Shown: one piece after another, positions 52,699 through 63,099 of the stretch | How positions within the stretch are numbered: position 1 is the stretch's first letter | How the letters are laid out: each line of letters begins with the position of its first letter | Source of the DNA: an uncultured Anaeromyxobacter sp. | GTDB lineage: Bacteria; Myxococcota; Myxococcia; Myxococcales; Anaeromyxobacteraceae | DNA: 64,000 bases | Assembly: GCA_903874275.1 (NCBI GenBank) | Contig: CAIQRS010000146.1 | Coordinates: 27,962-91,961, forward strand | Direction: 5' to 3' | Program-made: the position numbers and the translations under genes | The notes under the pieces: generated by a model | Database searches by the model: none | What the model was told of the DNA's origin: nothing | What the model saw: the letters and a program-made list of their open reading frames with translations, nothing else

Positions 52699-54318
52699 AT
52701 GCAGGAGCTGCTCTCCGAGTGCCGCGCGCAGGACGAGGTGCTGCGAGGCGCCGGGCTGGAGATCTGGCTGGGGGCGGAGCCCACCTTCACCGATCGTACG
52801 TCCCAGGACCCGCACTGGCTGTGGAAGGCGGAGGGGGGCGACAAGGAGGACCGGGCCGCCGCGCTCCTCCGGGAGCTGCTGGGGAGCCTGGCCTCCTCCT
52901 TCCGGCTGGAGCGCCCCGAGGGTCGGCTCTACCCGGGCGAGGAGAAGCCGCGCTTCTGCCTGGGGGCGGCCTACCTGCCCCGTGGCGGCGGGGAGGAGCG
53001 CTGGATCACCGTGGTCCCCGACCCCGGCGTCGTCGAGGTCAACCTGGCCCCGGCCCCCGACCTGGTCACCTTCGCCGAGCACGTGGGCTCGGTCTACGCG
53101 GCGGCGGCGGCGGCAGGGCTCTCGCCCGAGCGCTTCCGCTGGAACGGCCACGCCGGCGACTCGGGGGGCGGGGGGCAGATCACCCTGGGTGGACCCTCCC
53201 CGGAGCGGAGCCCGTTCTTCCTGCGCCCGCGGCTCCTGCCCTCGCTGGTGCGCTACCTGAACCACCACCCCTCGCTCTCCTACGCCTTCGCCCCGGAGTG
53301 CGTGGGCAGCGCCGGCCAGGGGCCGCGCCCCGACGAGGGGGTCCGGGAGCGCTTCGACGAGCTGGGGGTGGCGCTCGACCGGCTGGCCCAGCGCGACGCG
53401 GCGGGGGCGGAGGAGCTCTGGACGTCGCTGGCGCCGCTCCTCGTGGACGCGTCGGGCAACTCCCACCGGGCCGAGGTCAACGTCGAGAAGCTCTGGAACC
53501 CGCACCTGCCCGGGCGCGGCAAGATGGGCGTGGTGGAGTTCCGCGCCTTGCGCATGCCCCCTGCCCCGGAGCGGCTGCTGGCGCTGGGCGCCCTCTTCCG
53601 CGCCGTGGCCGCGCGCCTCGCGCGCGCCCCCTTCGAGGAGCCGCTCCTCGACTGGGGTCCGGAGCTGCACGACCGGGCCTCGCTGCCCCACTGGCTCGGG
53701 CAGGACCTGGCCGGCGTGATGGCCGACCTGGCCGAGCACGGGCTGGCCCCCGGGAAGAAGCTCCAGGCCTGGCTTTCGCCCGAGGCGCCCGAGCTCGCCC
53801 GGGTGGAGCACGCCGGGGGCACGCTCTCCGTCCGGAGGGCCGCCGACTTCTGGCCGCTCATGGGGGACGTGGCCTCGCAGGAGGGCTCCACCGCGCGGCT
53901 CGTGGACGCCAGCTCCGAGCGGCTCGAGCTGCTCGTCACCTCGCCCGGGACCGGGCCGGGGCGCCTCTCCGCCCAGGGGGTGGAGGTGACGCTGGAGGCG
54001 GCCGGGGGGCCGCTCCACGTCGGCGCCGTCCGCTACCGCGCCTTCGCCCCCTCGCCCGGGCTCCACCCCGGCCTCGGCCCCCACGACCCGCTGGTGCTGG
54101 AGTGGGAGCGGCGCGGCGAGGGCGTCCGCATCGAGCTTCACGGCTGGAAGCCGGGCGGAGGGGGCTACGAGGTGCTCCCCGCCGACGCCGCCGAGGCCGC
54201 GCTGCGCCGGGAGGAGCGGGTGGTGGTCCGCCCGGGACGGTTCCGCACCCCCTTGCGCGCCCCGTCGGCGCGCCTCACCCTGGACCTTCGCCGCCTGCCG
54301 GCGGCCCTGCCCACCTGA
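52699..54318 (+). CDS. Stand-alone DUF2126 putative amidoligase
   Basis: 539 residues, a second copy of the DUF2126 domain without the transglutaminase part. It begins 5 bp after the previous stop, with the ATG 52699. The same motifs recur: GAEPTFTDR near the start, VEVNLAPAPD, GDSGGGGQITLGG, LNHHPSLSYAFAPE, ASGNSHRAEVNVEKLWNP and VEFRALRMPPAPERL. It is more acidic/Gly-rich than the first copy, and the two are clearly homologous but not identical, so the duplication is old. The pair may act as a heterodimer or on two substrates. Cytoplasmic. Confidence 0.85.
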   Translation: MQELLSECRAQDEVLRGAGLEIWLGAEPTFTDRTSQDPHWLWKAEGGDKEDRAAALLRELLGSLASSFRLERPEGRLYPGEEKPRFCLGAAYLPRGGGEERWITVVPDPGVVEVNLAPAPDLVTFAEHVGSVYAAAAAAGLSPERFRWNGHAGDSGGGGQITLGGPSPERSPFFLRPRLLPSLVRYLNHHPSLSYAFAPECVGSAGQGPRPDEGVRERFDELGVALDRLAQRDAAGAEELWTSLAPLLVDASGNSHRAEVNVEKLWNPHLPGRGKMGVVEFRALRMPPAPERLLALGALFRAVAARLARAPFEEPLLDWGPELHDRASLPHWLGQDLAGVMADLAEHGLAPGKKLQAWLSPEAPELARVEHAGGTLSVRRAADFWPLMGDVASQEGSTARLVDASSERLELLVTSPGTGPGRLSAQGVEVTLEAAGGPLHVGAVRYRAFAPSPGLHPGLGPHDPLVLEWERRGEGVRIELHGWKPGGGGYEVLPADAAEAALRREERVVVRPGRFRTPLRAPSARLTLDLRRLPAALPT

Positions 54319-54335
54319 GAGACGCCGGAGCCCCC

Positions 54336-55801
<1,466 letters not shown>

Positions 55802-55805
<4 letters not shown>

Positions 55806-56779
55806 TCTCCCGCGTCGCCGACCACTGCTTCTGGCTGGGGCGCTACCTCGAGCGCGCCGAGTCCACCTCGCGCGTGCTGGGGGTGACCCGCAACCTGGCC
55901 CTCGACGTGGGGCTGAACCCGCGCCACGTCTGGCTGCCGGTGATCATCGTGTCGGGCGAGCAGGAGCGCTACGCCGAGGCCGGCCAGGGGCGCACCGACG
56001 ACGGCGAGCGGGTGCAGGACTACATGACCTGGGACGACGAGAACCCCAGTTCCATCGTCAGCTCCCTCTCGGCCGCCCGCGACAACGCCCGCTCCATCCG
56101 CGAGGTGGTGAGCCTGGAGACCTGGGAGGCCCTGAACGCCCTCTACCTCTGGATGGGCAGCCCGCGGGCCCGCACCGACTGGCGCGAGGACCGGCACGCC
56201 TTCTACCGGCGCATCCGCACCTCGATGCAGTCGCTCCAGGGCATCGTGCGCGGCACCATGCTCTTCGACGACGCCATGCACTTCATGCTGCTCGGCACCA
56301 TGCTGGAACGGGCCGGACAGACCGCCCGCATCCTCGACGTGCACCACCACGCCTTCCAGGCGCTGGGCTCCCACGAGGTCATCGAGACCGCGCTCTGGCT
56401 GGCGCTGCTTCGCGCCTGCTCCGGGTTCGAGCCCTTCATGAAGGTGCACCGGGGGCGGGTCAGCCCGGCCGCGGTGGCCCGCTTCCTGGTGGTGGACCCC
56501 ATCTTCCCCCGCTCGGTCCGCTTCGCGCTGCGGGCGGCGGTCTCCCGCTTCGAGCGGCTGCGCCCGCCCGACCAGACGGACCTCCCCGGGGCGCGCAGCG
56601 CGGCGCGGCTCACGGCGCTGGCCAGCTGGGTGGCCGCGCTCGACAAGGACTTCGACGTGGCCGGGCTGCACGAGCTGCTCACCCACGTGGTGGACGAGAC
56701 GGCCGCGATCGCGGGCGTCATCGGAAGCGAGCTCCTGGGGTATGCTCCGGGTCCCGCGGCCGAGATGTCGGCCCAGTGA
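55802..56779 (+). CDS. Alpha-E domain protein
   Basis: 325 residues, all-helical (DUF403/alpha-E), an obligate companion of the type 2 ATP-grasp in most genomes, with role unknown; it may hold the substrate. Typical opening MISRVADHCFWLGRYLERAEST and a repeated helical body (SIREVVSLETWEALNALYLWM, MLFDDAMHFMLLGTMLERAGQT). It overlaps the ATP-grasp stop as ATGA. Cytoplasmic, no signal. Confidence 0.9.
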
Positions 56780-56794
56780 CCCTGCCCACCAGAA

Positions 56795-58600
56795 ATGCCC
56801 AACCTCCTCGCGATGTCCTTCGAAGGCGAGCTCGCGCCCTCCTTCGACCTCCGCTGCCTGTCCCAGGGCGAAGTCCCCCCCGACGGATGGGGCATCGGCT
56901 ACTACCCGGGCGGTGAGCCCGCCGCGGCCCTGCTCAAGGAGCCGGCCCCGCCGAGCGGCTCGATCCGCTCCGAGCTCATCAAGGCCTGGGAGCACCTCGA
57001 GTCCTCCATCTTCCTGCTCCACGTCCGGCGGGCCACCTGGGGGGCCATCTCCGACGCCAACACCCAGCCCTTCCTGCGGGCCTGGGGGAAGCGGGAGTGG
57101 CTCTTCGGTCACGCCGGGTCGCTGCGCGCCCGGCTCGAGCTGAGGGCCGGGGCGCCCTTCGAGCCGGTCGGGGCCACCGACACCGAGCTCATCTTCTGCG
57201 AGCTGATGAACCGGTTCGCCGAGCGGGGCTGGAAGAGCATCGGAGAGGCCGACCCGCGGGTGCTGCTGGAGTGGCTGGGGAGGATCAACGAGAGCGGAAA
57301 CCTGACCTGCGTGCTCACCGACGGCCACGACGTGGCGGTCTACTCCGACCGGGAGTCGGCGGGCGTCTGGATGTGGGAGGTGCTCCCGCCCTACGACCGG
57401 CTCACCTTCGGCGACACCGAGCTGCTCGTGGACCTGGGCAAGCGCGGGGTGAAGAGCCGCAAGGGCGTGATCGTGAGCTCCCATCCCCTCCAGGTGAACG
57501 GGGAGGAGCAGGAGTGGCGGGCCGTCCCGCCCGGCCACCTGGTCATGCTCCGGCAGGGCGCGGTGCGCGACGTGATCGCCCCCCTGGTCATCCCCCAGGG
57601 GCACCCGGTGCTGCCCGGCACGGCGCGCAGGCAGATGCCGCGCCCCGCCAAGGCCGAGCCCCGCCGCTACCGGGTCACCCACCGCACCTCCTACCAGTAC
57701 GACAAGCCCATCGAGCGCTCCAGCCACGTCTTCAAGCTCTTCCCCGCCTCCGACCGGCTGCAGCGGCTCATCTCCCACGACCTCTCGGTCTCGGTGGAGG
57801 GGCCGTACCGCGACTACGAGGACGTCTTCGGCAACCGGGCCCGCCGCATGGACGTGGAGACGCCCTACGACCAGATGACCATCGTGGCCACCTCGCAGGT
57901 GGAGGTGCTCGACACCGACCCCCTCTCCTACCGGCCGCTGCACCAGCGGGCGCAGATCCCGGTGGTCTGGATGCCCTGGCACCAGCAAGTGCTGCAGCCC
58001 TTCCTGCTCCCGCCCGAGCTGGCCGAGACCGAGCTGAAGGAGCTCAGCGAGTACGCCATGAGCTTCGCGGTCCGCAACGACTTCGACCTGCTCGACACCC
58101 TCCTCGACCTGAACCAGTCCATCTACCAGGAGTACAAGTACACTCCGGGTGCAACGACGGTCTACACCACGCCCTTCGAGGTCTACGCCAACCGGCGCGG
58201 CGTCTGCCAGGACTTCACCACCCTCTTCATCTGCCTGGCCCGGCTGCTCGGCCTGCCGGCCCGCTACGTCTGCGGGTACCTCTGGACCGGCCCCAGGCAC
58301 GAGAACCAGCGGCAGGCCGAGGCCTCCCACGCCTGGGCCCAGGTCTTCCTGCCCGAGGCGGGGTGGAAGGGCTTCGACCCCACCAACGGCGTGCTCACCC
58401 AGACCGACCACATCCGGGTGGCGGTGGGGCGCAGCTACCGGGACGCCACGCCCACGTCCGGGACGATCTTCGTGGGGGGCGGCGGGGAGAAGCTGGAGGT
58501 CGAGGTGCGGGTCTCAACAGGCGAGGCTTCAGCCGAGCCAGATCCCGCCTCCGACCGGACCCAATCCCAATCCCAGTCGCAATACCAGTCCCAGGGCTAA
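56795..58600 (+). CDS. Class II glutamine-amidotransferase-like domain (no Cys2) fused to a transglutaminase
   Basis: 601 residues. N-terminal 1-270 resemble class II glutamine amidotransferases of the YafJ type (MPNLLAMSF, PDGWGIGYY, SSIFLLHVRRAT, LFGHAGSL), but the nucleophile Cys that should follow Met is Pro, and an in-frame stop 16 bases upstream rules out another start. Residues about 290-560 are a transglutaminase with Cys471 (GVCQDF), His512 (ASHAWAQV) and Asp528 (GFDPTNG). The last 20 residues are Ser/Gln-rich. So the first half is likely a non-catalytic or differently acting domain, while the protease-like half is intact. It closes the operon; its TAA overlaps the opposite-strand PAP2 stop. 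Confidence 0.87.
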   Translation: MPNLLAMSFEGELAPSFDLRCLSQGEVPPDGWGIGYYPGGEPAAALLKEPAPPSGSIRSELIKAWEHLESSIFLLHVRRATWGAISDANTQPFLRAWGKREWLFGHAGSLRARLELRAGAPFEPVGATDTELIFCELMNRFAERGWKSIGEADPRVLLEWLGRINESGNLTCVLTDGHDVAVYSDRESAGVWMWEVLPPYDRLTFGDTELLVDLGKRGVKSRKGVIVSSHPLQVNGEEQEWRAVPPGHLVMLRQGAVRDVIAPLVIPQGHPVLPGTARRQMPRPAKAEPRRYRVTHRTSYQYDKPIERSSHVFKLFPASDRLQRLISHDLSVSVEGPYRDYEDVFGNRARRMDVETPYDQMTIVATSQVEVLDTDPLSYRPLHQRAQIPVVWMPWHQQVLQPFLLPPELAETELKELSEYAMSFAVRNDFDLLDTLLDLNQSIYQEYKYTPGATTVYTTPFEVYANRRGVCQDFTTLFICLARLLGLPARYVCGYLWTGPRHENQRQAEASHAWAQVFLPEAGWKGFDPTNGVLTQTDHIRVAVGRSYRDATPTSGTIFVGGGGEKLEVEVRVSTGEASAEPDPASDRTQSQSQSQYQSQG

Positions 58601-59226
58601 AACCCCACGCCCCCCAGCCCAATCCTCGCCAGCCCGCCGGCCACGCTTCCCAGCACCACCCCCACCGCGACGTCGAGCGGGTAGTGGGCGCCCAGGTAGA
58701 CGCGCGACATCCCGATCCCGAACGCGAGGAGCAGCACCGCCGGCCCGATCCCGAACGGCGCGCCGGCCAGCGCCACCGCCGCCGCGAAGGCGGCCGTGGT
58801 GTGCCCCGAGGGGAAGGAGAAGCGGTCCGGGTTCTCGGCCAGGGCCTCGAAGCCCACGATGGCCGACGTGGGGCGCGGACGGTGGAGCGAGCGCTTGAGC
58901 GCCTGCGAGAAGAGTGTCCCGAGAAGCGCAGCGGCTGCCAACCGGGCCCCCAGGACGGTGAAGTGTGCGCCCCCGGCCAGGAGGACCAGGACCACGACGG
59001 TCCACGAGGAGGTGTCGCCGGCGCGGGTGAGGGCCTTCGCCAGGCGCGTGCGCCACGGTCCGTGAAGCCGGCGCGCCGCGACGAGGAGCCGCTCGTCGAT
59101 CGCGAGGAGCCTGGCGAGACGACCCACGGGAATCGAGAGCTCCGGCGCTGCCGGGGTCTCGTACGGGGTGGTCTCGCGCAGCTCGCTCACGGGTCCGACT
59201 ATGCCCGGAATGCTCCCCGCGCGCAT
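58597..59226 (-). CDS. PAP2-family membrane phosphatase
   Basis: 209 residues, integral membrane lipid phosphatase (undecaprenyl-pyrophosphate or phosphatidate type). The three PAP2 motifs are present: KRSLHRPRP, FPSGHTTAAF and SRVYLGAHYPLD. Five to six membrane segments. ATG 59226 is used; a GTG at 59190 is an alternative. Its TAG shares bases with the TAA of the convergent fusion gene (58597-58600). The 59227-59289 gap holds the 14-bp palindrome at 59255. It could recycle phosphate from lipid carriers. Confidence 0.88.
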   Translation of the reverse strand: MRAGSIPGIVGPVSELRETTPYETPAAPELSIPVGRLARLLAIDERLLVAARRLHGPWRTRLAKALTRAGDTSSWTVVVLVLLAGGAHFTVLGARLAAAALLGTLFSQALKRSLHRPRPTSAIVGFEALAENPDRFSFPSGHTTAAFAAAVALAGAPFGIGPAVLLLAFGIGMSRVYLGAHYPLDVAVGVVLGSVAGGLARIGLGGVGF

Positions 59227-59254
59227 GAACCCTGGGTCACGTCCCGGTGACGAT

Positions 59255-59268
59255 TTCCGGCGCCGGAA
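59255..59268 (-). terminator. Short perfect palindrome between methyltransferase and PAP2 genes
   Basis: TTCCGGC and GCCGGAA form a 14-base palindrome with no loop, 21 bp downstream of the methyltransferase stop (minus strand). Possible terminator or protein-binding site. Confidence 0.3.
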
Positions 59269-59289
59269 TCCGCCCGGATCACGGGAGGT

Positions 59290-60243
59290 TCACGGGGTGT
59301 AGACCAGGAACCCACACCGGATCCCGCCGTTCTGGACCTCGAGCACCCGGACCGGCTTCCCGGGGAGGGACCGCGCGACCGCCGCGTCGCCCGCCAGGAC
59401 ACCCACGGTCCAGCCGGAGAGGCGCCCCAGGAGCGACCCGAGCGACCGCCACGACTCCTCGACCTCGCGGTCGAGCCGGATCCCGTACGGTGGGTTCACC
59501 AGGCAGACGCCCGGCCCCGGGGTCGGCGCCACGTCGGCGGCGTCGTGCCGCTCGATGCGGACGAAGCGGGCCATCCCGGCCGCCTCGGCGTTCTTCCCGG
59601 CCAGCCGGACCGCGCCCCCGTTGCGGTCGGAGGCCAGGACCGGCGCCGGCGGATCGCGGGAGAGAGCGGCGAGCCGCTCGCGGACCGCCCCGGTGCGCGA
59701 GGCGTCGTGCCCCGGCCAGCCCTCGAAGGCGAAGCTGCGCCCGAGCCCGGGCCCGCGGCGGCCGGCCAGGAGCGCGGCCTCGATGGCGATGGTTCCCGAC
59801 CCGCACATGGGGTCGAGGAAGGGAACAGAACCGTCGTACTCCAGCTCGAGGAGAAGACCCGCGGCCAGGCTCTCCCGCAGGGGCGCGGCGCCCACCCGGG
59901 CACGCCATCCCCGCTTGAATAGGGGCGCGCCGGCCGCGTCGCCGGAGAGGGTGGCGCGATCCCCCTCACGCCGCGATTCCAGCTCGACGCCCGGCATCCG
60001 GCGGGCGAGCTCCCGGCGCGCCGCGAGGACTCCCGAGGCCGGCCCTTCCCAGAGCCGGGCCTTCACCGCGTCGGCGGTCCGCGACCCCAGGCAGGCGACG
60101 GCCCAGGCGTCCGGCCCCTCCGCCTCGGCTCCCCCGGCGAGGGCGCGCGCGGAGAGGCCGAGCGCGTCGAGCTCGCGGGCCAGGGCCGGCTCCAGCCCGG
60201 GTGCGCAGGGCGCGAAGACCCGCTGGAGGGCGCTGCCACTCAC
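59290..60243 (-). CDS. SAM-dependent RNA methyltransferase (RlmL/YpsC-like)
   Basis: 317 residues, predicted to methylate RNA guanine or a similar base. An N-terminal part resembling the THUMP region (about 1-110) is followed by a Rossmann methyltransferase with DPMCGSGTIAIEAAL (SAM-binding) and the catalytic NPPYG. It is shorter than E. coli RlmL (702, two enzymes) and near the single-domain YpsC type. GTG start at 60243 overlaps the DUF2062 stop by four bases, so the two genes are one unit. Exact RNA target not determinable here. Confidence 0.82.
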   Translation of the reverse strand: MSGSALQRVFAPCAPGLEPALARELDALGLSARALAGGAEAEGPDAWAVACLGSRTADAVKARLWEGPASGVLAARRELARRMPGVELESRREGDRATLSGDAAGAPLFKRGWRARVGAAPLRESLAAGLLLELEYDGSVPFLDPMCGSGTIAIEAALLAGRRGPGLGRSFAFEGWPGHDASRTGAVRERLAALSRDPPAPVLASDRNGGAVRLAGKNAEAAGMARFVRIERHDAADVAPTPGPGVCLVNPPYGIRLDREVEESWRSLGSLLGRLSGWTVGVLAGDAAVARSLPGKPVRVLEVQNGGIRCGFLVYTP

Positions 60244-60731
60244 GGTGCGGGCGGATGCTCCGCCCGAGGGAGGGGGAGGCGGGCGAGCAGCTTGAGAAAC
60301 AGGGCGCGCAGGAGCCAGGTGGCGAGCGGCGCGACGATGAGCCAGGCCACCATGGCCCGGGCGTTGGCCTCGCCGTAGCGGACCACGGTCTGCCAGAAGC
60401 CCACGGCGAATTCGCCCCGGATCTGCTCGATCGAGAAGGGGACCGGCGGCCCCCCGGTGATCCAGGCCCCGGCCTGGAAGAAGGGGATGAAGAGCAGGAT
60501 CTGGAGGGGGTAGGCCAGGTAGTTCGCCGCCACCACCGCGACGTGGTTCAGCCGCAGGACGAACGAGGCGGCCAGCGCGAAGAGGGTGGTGATCCCCAGG
60601 ACCGGCATCGCCGAGATCACGACGCCCAGCGCGAGCGAAAAGGCCAGCTTGGCCGGGGTCACCCCCTGCCAGAGCTGCTGCTTCACCGGCTCCACCACCC
60701 GGCGGCGGAGCGCCTCCCTCACCCGTTCCAT
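60240..60731 (-). CDS. DUF2062 membrane protein
   Basis: 163 residues from ATG 60731, preceded by AAGGA. It has a basic n-region (RERVRE-type, VREALRRRVVEPVKQQLWQGVTP), then three to four membrane segments with SLALGVVISAMPVLGITT and AANYLAYPLQILLFIPFFQAG, which are the DUF2062 hallmarks. Role unknown; family members often sit near glycosyltransferase or lipid genes. It overlaps the methyltransferase start at 60240-60243 and is divergent from the ABC-F gene 63 bp away. Confidence 0.83.
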   Translation of the reverse strand: MERVREALRRRVVEPVKQQLWQGVTPAKLAFSLALGVVISAMPVLGITTLFALAASFVLRLNHVAVVAANYLAYPLQILLFIPFFQAGAWITGGPPVPFSIEQIRGEFAVGFWQTVVRYGEANARAMVAWLIVAPLATWLLRALFLKLLARLPLPRAEHPPAP

Positions 60732-60794
60732 GGGTCCTTCATAACCCCGATCCCCTCGCGAAAACCGCCAACTTGGGGTACATCGGCGCCCGTC

Positions 60795-62393
60795 ATGATC
60801 TCGGTACAGGACGTCACCAAGGCCTTCGGCCCCAAGAAGCTCTTCGAGGACGTGGACGTCACGTTCTCCCCCGGCCGCCGCTACGGCCTCACCGGTCCCA
60901 ACGGCTCCGGCAAGTCCACCTTCATGAAGATCCTCTCCGGCGACGAGGATTCGGACACCGGCCAGGTCCACCGCCCCAGGCGGCTCGGCATCCTGCGCCA
61001 GGACCACTTCAAGTACGACGAGGACCGGGTCATCGACGTGGTCCTCATGGGCAACGGGGTGCTCTGGAAGGCCATGAAGGAGAAGGACGACATCCTGGCC
61101 CAGGCCGACATCTCCGAGGACGACGGGCACAAGCTCGCCGAGCTGGAGGGGGTCATCGGCGAGGAGGACGGCTACGAGGCCGAGGCCCAGGCCGCCGAGC
61201 TTCTCCAGGGGCTGGGCATCGCCAACGGCTGGCACGACCAGCCCATGAAGAGCCTGGCCGGCGGCCTCAAGCTCCGCGTGCTGCTGGCCCAGGCGCTCGT
61301 CGGGAACCCCCAGGGATTGCTCCTCGACGAGCCCACCAACAACCTCGACCTCGACTCGATCCGCTGGCTGGAGCGCTTCCTCCACGACTTCGAGGGCGTG
61401 CTCGTCACCATCAGCCACGACCGGCACTTCCTCAACTCCATCTGCACCCACATCGCCGACATCGACTACGAGACCATCATCACCTACACCGGTGGCTACG
61501 ACGACATGGTCCGGCAGAAGGGGCAGGTCCGGAACCGCATCGAGTCGGAGAACGCCGAGAAGAAGAAGAGGATCGAGCAGCTCCAGGAGTTCGTGGCCCG
61601 CTTCTCGGCGGGCACGCGGGCATCGCAGGTGCAGAGCCGCAAGGGGCAGATCCAGAAGCTCAAGCTCGACGACCTGAAACGCTCCAACATCCAGGCCCCC
61701 TTCATCAAGTTCGAGGTCAAGGCGCCGAGCGGCCGGCAGACGCTGGAGATCCGCGACCTCGAGAAGCGCTTCCACGGCAACGAGGTGATCCCGTCGCTCA
61801 CCGCCCTCGTCACCCGGGGTGAGAAGATCGCCGTCATCGGCCGGAACGCGGCGGGCAAGTCCACCCTGGTGCGGCTCATGGTCGGCGACCTGGAGCCCAG
61901 CGCAGGGAGCGCGAAGTGGGGGCACCAGGCCGTCCCCGGCTACCTGCCGCAGGACCACGCCGGCCTCATCAAGCCCGGCACCACCGCCTTCGGCTGGCTG
62001 CGCGAGCAGGAGGACAAGCTCTCCAACGAGGAGATCTCCGGCCTGCTCGGGCGGATGCTCTTCTCCGGCGAGGAGCGCATGAAGCCCACCGCCACCCTCT
62101 CCGGCGGCGAGACGGTGCGCCTCCTCATGGCCAAGCTCATGATGGACAAGCCCAACGTGCTGGTCCTCGACGAGCCCACCAACCACCTCGACCTCGAGGC
62201 CATCGCCTCGCTCTCCGAGGGGCTGAAGCGCTACGAGGGCACGGCCATCTTCGTGACCCACGACCAGCAGCTCGTCGATGAAGTGGCCACGCGGATCTGG
62301 CACGTGCGGGCGGGGGAGCCGGTCAACGACTTCCCGGGAACCTTCGCCGAGTATCTCGAGAAGCACCCCGACCTGGCCGCCGAGCACCGCTAG
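60795..62393 (+). CDS. ABC-F family ATPase (YbiT-like)
   Basis: 532 residues, soluble ribosome-associated ATPase with two ABC domains and no membrane segments. Walker A GPNGSGKST and GRNAAGKST; signatures LAGGLKLRV (first, Ala for Ser) and LSGGETVRL; Walker B LLLDEPTNNLD and LVLDEPTNHLD. The linker between domains (about 245-310) is charged and coiled as in the YbiT/EttA group. ATG 60795 is chosen as MISVQDVTKAFG starts the first domain. It ends directly against the HAD gene stop. Confidence 0.92.
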   Translation: MISVQDVTKAFGPKKLFEDVDVTFSPGRRYGLTGPNGSGKSTFMKILSGDEDSDTGQVHRPRRLGILRQDHFKYDEDRVIDVVLMGNGVLWKAMKEKDDILAQADISEDDGHKLAELEGVIGEEDGYEAEAQAAELLQGLGIANGWHDQPMKSLAGGLKLRVLLAQALVGNPQGLLLDEPTNNLDLDSIRWLERFLHDFEGVLVTISHDRHFLNSICTHIADIDYETIITYTGGYDDMVRQKGQVRNRIESENAEKKKRIEQLQEFVARFSAGTRASQVQSRKGQIQKLKLDDLKRSNIQAPFIKFEVKAPSGRQTLEIRDLEKRFHGNEVIPSLTALVTRGEKIAVIGRNAAGKSTLVRLMVGDLEPSAGSAKWGHQAVPGYLPQDHAGLIKPGTTAFGWLREQEDKLSNEEISGLLGRMLFSGEERMKPTATLSGGETVRLLMAKLMMDKPNVLVLDEPTNHLDLEAIASLSEGLKRYEGTAIFVTHDQQLVDEVATRIWHVRAGEPVNDFPGTFAEYLEKHPDLAAEHR

Positions 62394-63065
62394 CTAGCGG
62401 GCGAAGAAGGCCGGAACCTCGACGAGCGATCGGATCTCCACCTCGGGAGCGCCGGGCAGGCGATCCGGGGGGAGGGCGAGCCGGTTGCACCAGGCCACCC
62501 GGAAGCCGAAGGCGCTCGCGCCGTGGGCATCCCAGCCATTGGCGGAGACGAACCCGATCTCCCCGGGCAGGAGGTCGAGCTGGCGCGCCGCCATGGCGTA
62601 GACCTCGGGTGAAGGCTTGTAGACGGCCACCTCCTCCACCGAGAGCACGTTGTCGAGGAGCACGTCGAGCCGGGCGTTGCGGATTCCGGCGTCGAGCATG
62701 CCGGTGGAGCCGTTGGAGAGGACCGCCAGCTGAAGCCCCTGCTCCCGCAGTGCCTGGAGGGCCGGGCGCGCGTCGGGGTAGGCCTCGAGGTGGAGGTAGA
62801 GGTCCATGAGCCGCTTGCGCAGCGCCGGGTCGTGGATGTCCATGGCCTGCAGCGCGTAATCGAGCGCCTCGCCGGTGACCTGCCAGAAGTCCACGTGGCG
62901 GCGCATCAGGCTGCGCAGCCAGGTGTACTCGAGCTGCTTGCGGCGCCAGAGGTCGGAGAGGGAGCGCCAGCGGTCGCCCAGGGCGTCCCCGGCCCGCTCG
63001 GCGGCGGTGTTGAAGTCGAGAAGGGTCCCGTAGGCGTCGAACACGACGGCGCGGACCGTGGCCAT
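62394..63065 (-). CDS. HAD-family haloacid dehalogenase-type hydrolase
   Basis: 223 residues, type II (S)-2-haloacid dehalogenase-like. Motifs: nucleophile Asp10 in VFDAYGTLLD, LSNGST, Lys in VYKPSPEVY and SANGWDAHGA. The family converts 2-haloacids to hydroxyacids, but members with other phosphate-ester substrates exist, so activity is open. ATG 63065. Convergent with the ABC-F gene: stop codons abut within GCTAGCTAGC (62389-62398), with no room for a terminator. Confidence 0.87.
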   Translation of the reverse strand: MATVRAVVFDAYGTLLDFNTAAERAGDALGDRWRSLSDLWRRKQLEYTWLRSLMRRHVDFWQVTGEALDYALQAMDIHDPALRKRLMDLYLHLEAYPDARPALQALREQGLQLAVLSNGSTGMLDAGIRNARLDVLLDNVLSVEEVAVYKPSPEVYAMAARQLDLLPGEIGFVSANGWDAHGASAFGFRVAWCNRLALPPDRLPGAPEVEIRSLVEVPAFFAR

Positions 63066-63099
63066 CCGGGAATCCTAGCGCTATCCTGCGCCTCCCGTC

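Noticed and set aside
58540..58597. Ser/Gln-rich tail of the 56795 protein as a frameshift artefact
   Set aside because: The stop codon overlap with the PAP2 gene is consistent and the tail is short; a natural low-complexity end is simpler.
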